Assembly (NCBI GenBank): GCA_947034895.1
Contig: OX344765.1
Span: 31,315,001 to 31,379,000, forward strand
Length of the DNA stretch: 64,000 nt
Direction of reading: 5' to 3'
DNA from: Rhytidiadelphus loreus
Taxonomy: Eukaryota > Streptophyta > Bryopsida > Hypnales > Hylocomiaceae
Shown here: piece by piece, positions 48,101 through 57,800 of the stretch
Layout of the letters: each line of letters opens with the position of its first letter
Position numbering within the stretch: the stretch's first letter is position 1
Made by a program: the position numbers and the translations under genes
Notes under the pieces: model-generated
Databases searched by the model: none
What the model was told of the DNA's origin: nothing
What the model saw: only the letters and a program-made list of their open reading frames with translations

Positions 48101-49164
48101 CACCCATGTACTGCTCGGCCTCTGTTCGACAATCAAAGCCCTGGTACTGGTTTCCTCTGTATCCATGCACCTGAAAATCCCATCGAAATTCACGTCTACT
48201 CCATAAATTGAACTCTAATCACGAATCTTCCAAATGCAAACTTTGAGAACACCCCAATTTCATTCAAATAGAGAGTCATCGAATTCTCGTCTACTCCATC
48301 AATAGAACCCTAATGACGAATTTTCCATTACAACTATGAGAACACCCCATTCAATGAGAAACCCATCGAATTCTCCTCTGAAACTATTCGTGATTAGGGT
48401 TCTATTTTATCAATTGAACCCTAATCACGAATATGCCATTTCAACTACGAGTACACACCGATTTCATTCAATTAGAAACACCATCGAATGCTGGTTTAGT
48501 CCAGAAATTCTCGTTTATTCTAAAAATCGATTCCTAATCACGAGTCTACCAATGCACACAATGAGTACACCCCAATTTCATTCAATCAGAAACCCATCGA
48601 ATTCTACAAATTCTCGTCTCCATCAATGGAGCCCTAATCACGAATTTTCCATTACAACTATGGAAACACCCCAATTTCATTCAACTAGAAACCCATCGAA
48701 TTCTCGTCTATTCCAGAAATTCTCGTCTACTCCATCAATTGATTTATCAATACAACTCCGAGTACATCCCAATTTCATTCCGTCAGAAACACCATCGAAT
48801 GCTCGTCTGTTCCATAAATTCTCGTCTATTCTAGAAATTGATCCCTAATCACGATTCAGCCAATACAGGCTATCCCAATTTTGTACAATCAGTGCAACTG
48901 GGATTGCGTATTGTTGGGATTGAGCCTGACCTGGTGGTTGCAATCCTTCCAGGTGGTGTAGATGCCGGGCTTGTGACCCTTCTTCACGGCGTAGAATTTG
49001 GGTTTTGATGCGGTAGCGGCGTCCTTCATCTTCGCTCTCGGCATTGTTGAGAAAATGGTGAGAAGAAATGTGGGTGTAAGGGGTAGCAATCCGGTGATCC
49101 TTGGTGCTTTGAATCCTTGAGCTTGGACAAGATGAAGAAGAGGACGACGGAGTTGGGAGCTCAT
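45127..49164 (-). CDS. Ribonuclease H1 (hybrid-binding domain plus RNase H)
   Basis: Eight exons join in phase: 49164-48931, 48170-47982, 47835-47791, 47090-46995, 46779-46636, 46338-46231, 45931-45880 and 45452-45127 (397 residues). Residues 1-40 are basic and free of acids, like an organelle presequence. Residues about 55-100 form the hybrid-binding (viroplasmin-like) domain (KFYAVKKGHKPGIY, GFDCRTEAEQYM). A Ser/Lys-rich linker follows. The RNase HI domain (157-290) keeps all four catalytic acids: D165 (EYDGAS), E205 (NNVAEY), D229 (QGDSK) and D279 (NIAADK). The enzyme cuts RNA in RNA:DNA hybrids. A second in-frame Met (residue 41, MPRAKMKD) suggests an alternative start. The last exon adds about 107 residues of unknown role. 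Intron 1 is filled by a tandem repeat. Confidence 0.88.
46420..46600. mobile_element. Worn TTAA-family F fragment in an RNase H1 intron
   Basis: Words such as ATACAACTCAAATGGGA, CAGAATCATTGAA and TTGCACGCGTTGGT align in order with the LeuRS-intron element 60425-60664 (TATAACTCAGATGGGA, CAGAATCAGTGAA, TTGCATGCGCTGGT). The terminal TTAA/CCC ends are no longer clear. Confidence 0.6.
48190..48870. repeat. Intronic tandem repeat, about 5-6 units of about 120 bp
   Basis: The recurring words CCAATTTCATTCAA, AGAAACCCATCGAATTCT, AATTCTCGTCTA, CCCTAATCACGAA and CCATTACAACTATG follow the same order several times through nearly all of RNase H1 intron 1. Units vary in length because an inner AATTCTCGTCTAnTCC block is itself repeated. 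Confidence 0.85.
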
Positions 49165-51801
49165 CAGGGTATCGTGACGGAGGTCCAGGGTATCATTATG
49201 TTAAATCAGGGTATCAACTCCTTTCGTAATCAGACCATACGAGTATTAGTGTAATGGTACGCTGCTGTGGACATGAAAGGTACAAATAAGGTGACTGCAC
49301 CTAATTGTGACCTGTTTGCAAAACTATCTTTTATTACCTCTTCCATGTGAAGTGATTTACTGTAGAAACACCTATTCTCAACTGCAGATTCATACCTGAC
49401 CTATAGGGTACTTGTATTTTGGGTTAGGTAGGGAGTGATTTGTAGAATGCCTGGTTGTAATAAGGTTTCAAGTAGCACAGCTCAAAGTTATGTGTGTACC
49501 AATTTTGTGAATGCCAAGTGTCACGCAAAAATTTGTAAAAACCAATTCAAATTTTTTTTGGTTGTAGTAGGACTATGCATACTAGAATGTCATGACACAT
49601 GTCTCTGCTTTTTAATGCAAAAGTGAGCAAGAAGTAGTGTCTTGAGTGAGTAGAATTGGAAGACTTTAAGGTAGAAGGCTCAATAATGGTGCATGTAAGG
49701 AAATATAGGCTTGTTTGGAAAAGCTAGTGAAACCAAAAGTATGTGATTTTTTTTTATGGCAAGAGAAAGAAGAGAAGTTGTTATTCCATTTTTTTCCAAA
49801 ATATTCGCAATAAAAATGAAATTTTGGCGATTTTTGTAAGGCAAAAGTGCATTAGTCACTCATTATGCACATAGACTGCAACTGTAAAGAATATAAAAAC
49901 ATCAGTGAATGGATCAAATGACAACTTAAAGTGTTCATGGTGCTCTCTAAATCATGCAAAACAAATCTTAATTCAGTTTAGTTCCAACTTACAATTAAAA
50001 ATTACTACATCTCATTAACTACACTTCACTTCCAGTGTGAGGTACATCATCATTCATTACTAAATACTATACACTACAATCACCTTTTTCACCCTAAAAG
50101 GAACCACTTTGGATGGGCGAGTCTCAACATAAAAAGTCTACATCACACAAAATTGTTTCTACACGATTTTCATAGCATTTGTAGGGGCAATTGTAAATGA
50201 CTGAGCGATTCTATAGCCCCCTCCTATAGACATTGGCTATGGGCTCGAACTACTTTTTGGCTCTCAAAAATTACAGTAATTTCAATTTTTGGAATGAAAT
50301 TATAAAAAATTGCAATCCCTAGATTTCCTATCTTTATGTAGAAGAAAAATTTGCATCCCCTCACATTGTTCATGATGTGTCACAAAATTGCTTAAGTGAT
50401 TGGGTATGGGTGATTCTACTTTAAGGTGAAAACACCTAAAAGAGTCCTTGTACCCTTTGACGCACCTATGATTGAAACCATCATTTGATGCTTGAAATAT
50501 AATGAGGGGGTATTTGAGGTCATACATAGGACAAATAGGAACATATTGGGATTCATGATTAAGACCATATTGGGGACAACTAAATAGTTGCTCCCATGTC
50601 ATTAAGGTAACTAAGCCAACACAATTTGCCACTACAGACTATGAGTGAAAAGTGTCTCCAATTACTTGGAAGTAATCAACTTTAGCATGGTTAGGGGCTC
50701 CAACATGATCCTTCTTGGCTTTTTATAATTAATGAGTAGTGGTAAATGAGATCAACAATAGGCAAGTCTTGGATGGATTGTAGTGGTCTACACATTTTTT
50801 CACTTTGAAAAATTAAAGAACTCATATGGAAGTATTTTTTTTTTGATAAATTCATGATTTCTATTTGCTAACAAGAGAATAATATTCCCCCCTACTAATG
50901 ATAGCTTGCAACTATATTGAATTCCTTATTTGATAGTTTTAGGTGTTTTCACCTTGAGTTAGTAGTGTGCAATGATTTGAGAATTCAAAATTTATGTAGG
51001 CAAATGAAAGTGAAACATGTGTTAAAAGCAATAGTCACTTGTTAGGGCCCATTAGTCTTAAAACTTCATTTCTAATGTTGAGTAGACATGCGGATATTTA
51101 GGAGGAGGAGCCTTTAAGATTGTCACATGGGGATTTTTGTATAATAATCAAACATATAATTGTGCTAAATTCATATGGAATGAGAAACAAAAAAACCACA
51201 CATATTTATTTGCATAGAGATACTAGCAATTAGTTGCTTGTTTAGATTCTTACCTAAATGTAAGGTCTATGAACATAAGAGTTTTAGGTTGATTTTGGAT
51301 GCACTTGTTTTCGATGCTTTAGAAATTCATAGTTTAGGGTTATAGTTTCTTCAAAATACAAGAGAAGAAAATATGGAATTTTGCTTTGACTTTCTACAAA
51401 ATTCAACAATAATTTAGATAATTTCAATAATAGGAATGAAGCTCAAAAGCTAGTTTGGTTGATAATAGGTGCCCTTTGAGGAAAATAAAATAGGCTCTAG
51501 TTTGAATGTCTTTCCACATCCACATGGAAACTAACATTAAGTATTGTACATCCAATTCTTGCTAATTAGGAGAATCAAAGTTTACCATTCCAACTCAACA
51601 AATTTGGAAGTTTTGAGCTAATTGAGTATAATGCAATGTTTTAACTTTCAAAGTGTTCATCCTTTCATAGAATTTTGGAATATAATTTATGATTTGGTTA
51701 CTTTTCTTCTTGGACCAATTTTGACCTTATCCATTGCATTGAATAATTGTACATTCCTTTTATATCCTAAAAAATTATTATGTTGTTTTTAGATTACGTA
51801 T
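49165..51801. other. RNase H1 promoter side and AT-rich spacer
   Basis: The first few hundred bases are the likely leader and promoter of RNase H1. The remainder is AT-rich, and no gene or clear element was found. Small frames at 49435-49626 and 50300-50632 have no recognisable product. Confidence 0.4.
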
Positions 51802-53049
51802 TTAACCCCTACATGACCAAAGCCTTTTTTTGCCAAAAAACATTCAAAAATTGTCTTTTTTATTGCAAAGAGTAAAAAAATTTGAAAATTGTTTTTTTGG
51901 AACATCTAACCATAGGATCTTATACCTAGCTGGTATGAGAATGTGTAGAATAAATTTCAAATTTTTTGACCATACAGATTGCAAGATATCTGCATTTAAA
52001 GTGAAGAAAACAAGTTTTTTTGCACATCGTGGGAGTAGATTATTTGACTTTGAACCTTCTTAACTTAAAATTTCTTACACTACAAAGTTTTGAGGTTTAA
52101 ATCTTTATGGTGGGAAATTGAGTTGAGAGTATAGAATAAAAATAAAAATACAAAAAAACTTAATTTTCATTCTTAAGAAAATTGTTAGGTAGAAGTAGGT
52201 ACAAGATAGAAGAAAAATCTAAATTATTAATAAATCTCTTTGATGGAATTAAACACACTAATTCCAACAATGAGATTGTTCTAGCAAGCAAACTAAACCA
52301 TGTTAATTTTTTTTTTGAAAAAATTGTAAAAATTGCATTAAAAAATGAATCCCACGAGTTATTTTTTCAAAAAGATGCTTAGATTGCCTGAAAAACAAGA
52401 TTGTCCATAACTTTCACATCACTTATCCAAATGGAATGAATCAAATCTTTCCATGCAGACAAAAATATAATCTATAAGAAAAAAAATTCAAAAATTCAAA
52501 AATTCAAATTTTTGAATTTTTTTTCCATTGCCTAGTTTGTTTTGTTTTGAGCTTATTTGGGCATAACTTTTGTTCCCGGGTACCAATTGAAAAAATAAAT
52601 TATATTACCATGAGGATAATCACATTATATGATTTTCTGCAGCAGTTAAGGGCTGCGAGTTCCCTAACATTCCCCTACGTCGGGAACTCTGCCACGCAGC
52701 CCGCTGATGTGGTCGAGAGACAACCACGTCAACAGGCATCAAAAAATTAATTAAAAATTAATAATAATAATAATATTTTTTATTCTTCATTTTAATATTT
52801 TAATATTTTTTTAAAATTTAAAATTAATTTTATTATTATTATTATTTTTATTATTTTTTATCCAGATCGCATAGGTTGGTTCCCAGCAACGGGAACTAGC
52901 CTGAAACAGCCCTCCCGAAGGCCTGATTTTCATCTAATGCTTTTTCTATCTTCAAATTAAAAAAAAAATCATGACGAAAATTGAGACTATAGGTACCTCC
53001 CTGAAATCCAATTTGTTCCTCGAAGGGACAATGGTCCTTTAGGAGTTAA
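51802..53049 (-). mobile_element. TTAA element, family A, inverted, with a nested insert
   Basis: The ends are TTAACCCCTACATGACC and GGTCCTTTAGGAGTTAA. The minus-strand interior matches 35425-36358. It is lengthened to 1248 bp by the element 52638-52923 inserted near the minus-strand 5' end; without it the length is about 950 bp, close to the reference copy. Confidence 0.85.
52638..52923. mobile_element. 286-bp element nested in a TTAA element, 8-bp duplication
   Basis: It is flanked by an exact 8-bp direct repeat, TGATTTTC, at 52630-52637 and 52924-52931. The arms are GC-rich, with loose inverted similarity (AGGGCTG...AGTTCCC at both ends), and the centre is A/T-only with ATT runs. A related half-motif is at about 480-525. 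The 8-bp duplication suggests a hAT-type insertion, but the termini are not classical. Confidence 0.75.
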
Positions 53050-53796
53050 TGGACATTTTCTTCATATCAAGTTGTAAATACATATTTGACTTCATCTTGG
53101 CCAAAACCTTGATATGTTGGTGAGATTGACAAAATTCATAAGAAGACATTCTTCAAATTTTTAGCATATGTGACTAATTGACAAATTAAGCTAGAAAATT
53201 TTATTGGCATGATTTTACTAAAAAAAACAATGTTTCAAGAAGTCATGATGATTGTTGTGGGACCTTAGTCTTGTTAACCTTGAAGCACTCTGACATCCAT
53301 ATTTTGGATAATAAACAAGGTGCTTAAAACTACCATTTTATCTAAATATGTTTTAATTTTTCCCAAGCAATTCTTGAATTTTTAAATGATGACTTCTCTT
53401 TTTGACTGATTCATGAAATTGAGACAAATAGTATATTTATAAAAAGATAATGGCAAAAATGTACAAAAAATCAAAAAAATGATTTAGATGCTAAAGGATT
53501 AAAGAAATCCGTCTTATATTTGAGAATATAGGACATTCAACCTTCTCTACTTGCACTCATTTTAGAAACAAATGATTGTCAAGGGAAGGGTTTAACCTAG
53601 GAAGGATGCGACCCCTATGACTAAAGTATTCACCCAACTACTCCAATTATTAGACCAATAGGTGCATTCTTTGTTTCTATAGTTAACAATGAAGTCATTG
53701 GCATTGAACCTTTCAGGTTTGCAGTGTCTATATATGGTTAATCCTAAAAAGCTGAGTTGGTCATTAACTCATTATGAAAATCATCCTTCTTACTAC
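53050..53796. other. AT-rich spacer with an inverted dispersed-repeat copy
   Basis: At 53580-53720 the words AGACCAATAGGTGCATTCTT and AACAATGAAGTCATTGGCA are the reverse-complement form of the CACCTATTGGTTC family. No gene was found. Confidence 0.45.
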
Positions 53797-53977
53797 TAGG
53801 CATGAGAATCATTTAATTAAAAAAACCCAAGAGCACTCAATCATTAGAGGTCAAACTATTGTATAATACTTTTTTTTTTATACAAAATTTCAAAGATGAA
53901 CACTTGCACTTTTGTCTTATATAGAAGGATTCTTTGTGATCCCTTGGACACTTTTAGGCCACTATGTTGTTACAAGT
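53797..53977 (+). mobile_element. Worn family B TTAA element
   Basis: GAGAATCATTT, ATTAGAGGTCAAACTATTGT, GATGAACACTTGCACTTTTGTC and GGATTCTTTGTGAT align in order with 26608-26841. Both termini are eroded. It directly abuts the family C element at 53978. Confidence 0.65.
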
Positions 53978-54592
53978 TTAACTCCTAAATGCCCAAGGCT
54001 TTTTTTGAGCTTCTTAGAATTTGCTTTAATTGAACAAAAAGTCAACATTTTGATAAGTTTTATTTGATTTATAAAAAAATTGTAATTGTACAAATTCAAA
54101 TTAGACATACTAGAGATTGCATGGAAAAAGAAAACACAACAATATCACTTATAGATTGAAAGATTATAATGCTTGATTATGAGGGTGTAAAAAACATGAA
54201 AGTGGTTTGAAGACTTTCAATCCTCTTTTCACATGTCAAACCTAAAAAATTGATCATCAAAAAAATATGAGCTTAACCCATAAACGACGCGGAGGACGTT
54301 TTCCAACCAATGAATGACAAAGAATCTCTCCATGTGGGATAGAAGTGCAACTATTCATCCTCCAAATTTCGTGTGAGAAGGGAACGTCTTCTATAGTAGA
54401 TTGTCTTCCAATGAGTGCTTTTTCATTTTTTAAAGCCAACAACTCACACAGTTCCAAAACAGCTGATTTCCACGGTGACCAGCTTGTTGTTTAAGGGTTA
54501 AAGGGCATAACATGCATAACCCCAATCAATTTACTGCCTCTCAAAATCTACTCTACAATTCTTTTAAATTAATTTCTAATGTGATTTCGGTG
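53978..54592 (+). mobile_element. TTAA element, family C, truncated, hosting a family B copy
   Basis: The left end TTAACTCCTAAATGCCCAAG and the interior (AGAGATTGCAT, CACAACAATATCACTTAT, AAGATTATAATG.TTGATTA) match 27052-27695. It is split at a TTAA by the family B element 54273-54501. The right part resumes and then stops matching at about 54592, short of the family end. Confidence 0.75.
54273..54501 (-). mobile_element. TTAA element, family B (229 bp), nested
   Basis: The ends are TTAACCCATAAACGACG and TTTAAGGGTTAA. The corresponding place in the uninterrupted family C copy (about 27333) reads ATGATGTTAATGGGC, with one TTAA; here ATGAGC-TTAA...TTAA-AGGGC has two. This is direct support for TTAA target duplication. 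Confidence 0.9.
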
Positions 54593-54838
54593 ATGCGTGA
54601 CAGTATGATATTGTGACAAGTGGGCAGGTCATATTCCAAAATGATATCATTTCAGAGAAGATCAAATTAAAGTGGGCTCACTGTGTCACATCAAATAATT
54701 TGTATTGAAAATGTTGTAAATTAAACATTCATCAACACTGTAGATGCCTTACCACAAGACACCGAAAAAAATCTCTGCAGCAATTTGCAACTAACCTAAA
54801 AAGTCTATGTTCTAAATTGGTGCTTCAAAACTGCAGTC

Positions 54839-57800
54839 TCACTTTATTATCAGATTCAGTATCCTGCCAGGGACGTAGATGGTTTTCTTGATGTCTTTCC
54901 CTTGCAGGAACTTTGCAAAGTTCGCATCCTCAGTCACAGCTGCAAAAGCCGCCGCTTGGTCCGCTCCCACTGCGACCTGAATCGTACCCCTCGTCTTGCC
55001 GTTGAATTGTACAGGAAGGGTGATGCTATCCTCCTTCAAGTACTCGGGGTTTGCCTGCAATAGTCAAAATCAAGTGTCAAGCTGATTGTTTCGTCTCAGT
55101 AATACCAGCTTGGTGTGATTGCAAGCTGGTCACATCGAAACGAAACTCTTTCAGCATTGAGCATAGTTATCGTTATCAGAAGGGTCAAATATGTACTCCC
55201 TCTGTTTCTGAAAAAGACACTGTGTTTCCTTGATGTTTTTCAAAGGAAACACGGGTCTTTTTCAGAAACTGAGGTAGTATTTGTTAGCAAATCCAAGAGG
55301 ATTCTAATGCACCAAAGAATGCGTTACTTGGATACCATACGCAAGAGCTATGAGGGGTTCAAAGTTTTATAGGTAGATGACATAAAACCAAACCGTGTTC
55401 TTATGGTAAAGGTGGTGTACATTCTCAGGTTCAATATGAACTTGTGCACAATTTGAGGGAGTTGCATGTAGGTTTATCTCAATTAGTACCTCTTCCTTAT
55501 TTCGGAACAAAGGTTTCCTAAAGATACGATCACTCAACTACACAAGTACTAATTGTCATTCTCATAAAATTCTATAGCATTCCATCGGAAAGTCACCTCT
55601 GAAAGTTGGTCCATGATTCTTCTTCCCTCCAGTATCTCCTTATTACAAACATATCACTCCCAAGAATCTAAACTGGCTCACATTCAAAGTTTGACAGGCT
55701 TTAGCTAATGAACATTATGTATAGTAACTAGGAACATTATAATTGAAAAAGTGATTGAGGAAAAAGCTGCCCCAAGAAGGTTCCAGTATATTCAAGAGTT
55801 TGGAGCCAAGCGGCATGATATTCACCTCAGGCCAGGCTTCGTATGCTAGACTTTCAGAGTGACCCAATCTGCACCATAAATCTTCAGCAATGTGGGGGGC
55901 CAACGGCGAGAGCAAAAGCACAAAGGTCTCCAAGACTTTCTTCGGTCGGTCACTCCACTGCCAGCGCAACCAGTTGCAGACTTTCAATTAGTATCCTTAT
56001 AAACCTACATTACCATACTAATAGTGGAGAAGTGTTGTCCAGCTTTCAAGGATTCCAACCCTTTTGAGACATCTCAAATATCTCTAAATACTAAGCTTCT
56101 CGTACCTTGTTTGCAGCATTGATGAACTCCATCATTGCAGATATTGCAGTGTTGAATCGCATGTTGTCAATCTCGTCCGTCACCTATGAGATTCATTCAT
56201 AGTTTCAAAGAAGTCAGACACGTAACGTATGAAAACTTCTAGTGAATAGTTATGCAAATGAACAACAGGGCTACGAAATCTGACCTTATTGATACACTGG
56301 TGAAGAGTCCGAAGCTGCTCTCTAGTGGGTTCACCATCAGTTGCAACACTGCCTTCTGGGTAAGTTCCACCAGTGAGAGGCAAGCCAACCACAAGCCTCC
56401 ACGAGCGTCCAAGAAACCTATGCACTCCTTCTACGCCATTTGTGCTCCATATTTTTACATCTCTGGTGAATGAGGTAAAGGACAAGATGAGATTAAGGTG
56501 GGAATGAAGGCAGACTCAGTTCTAACACAGTTTAGCCTCCATAAAAGTCACCATGTTAAACTTTATAACATCTATGATAGTTTTCGTTTTGCTACTCTTG
56601 CAAAACATACAAAGGAGATAGTGGTTAAGTTTTTCATACCCGGTTAATGTGATTGTGTATAGATAAAAGTTAAACCATCAATCTTAAGAGTAAATTGTAT
56701 TTGGACATTGCATATGGAAGACTGGGTGAAAATGGACATTGTGGATGTAAGACGCTGACAGTTTCAATTAATAATCGCAACTTTATTTAAAAATAAAAAA
56801 TAAAATGTTTAAAGCTTGTCTAATGGTTAACTATTGATTCTTCTCAAATATTATGATGATTCGACAGAAATCACATTCAAATTTATAACGTGAACAAACC
56901 TGGAAACTGGACGAGCTGCACTTTATTGAAAAGAGCGCAACCTTCCTAACAATCGCATATACTGAGGCAATAGTGCACTAGATTGAAAGCTAATCATAAA
57001 ATTCATTTCAGAGCTCTGTAAGAAATACCTCAACGGACCCATGAACATCTCGTAGAGTCGGAGTGAATCAGCGCCATACTCTGTTACAATGTCGTCAGGA
57101 TTGACAACATTCCCCCGACTCTTACTCATTTTGTGAGCCCTTGAGCTCACCCGTATATTTGAATCATCCTTGAGCACGTAAGACTCTCCTTTCTTCACAA
57201 CCTGGTTTAATTGCCATACGAAATATATAAATTAGAAAGCTCATGGTTCACTGCACAAAAATCTCAGGTTCCTTCGTGATCATGAGTCAGTGCCTCACTA
57301 ATTATGTTCCCGAGGACAAGTGAATGCTAAGTGTTCTAAGATTTAACAGAATACTAAAAAAGAATCACACCCGACAGGGTATAGCCAAATGAACTGAGTG
57401 AAGATTTCACTGCAGACTACGTGCAGAATTAAGGGGGCATGCTAAACTGGAAGGTCAGTAACAGCAAGAGCTCACTAGCTCGTCCTACTTGGCAGCAATG
57501 TGGAGATTGAAAGATTGAGACTTTTTGAAGGTGACATTCTAACTAATCTGTATTCCGGACGGAAAAAATGGAAACAGAGATTCACTTACAAGATTTTCTG
57601 GTATCCTCTCATCCTCGTAATAATCACTTCCGTCCACCGCATCAGCAGAGACATAACTTCCATCTCTTGTGTCCTTAAAAACTGTGTACTCCACCTGCCA
57701 CAAATACGGTGCGTCATGATCAGTGAGTCTGAGTTTCAATCTCCGTTTGCTTGTACAAATCAAACAATCCTTCAAACGTATGTCGCATTAATGAAAGAGG

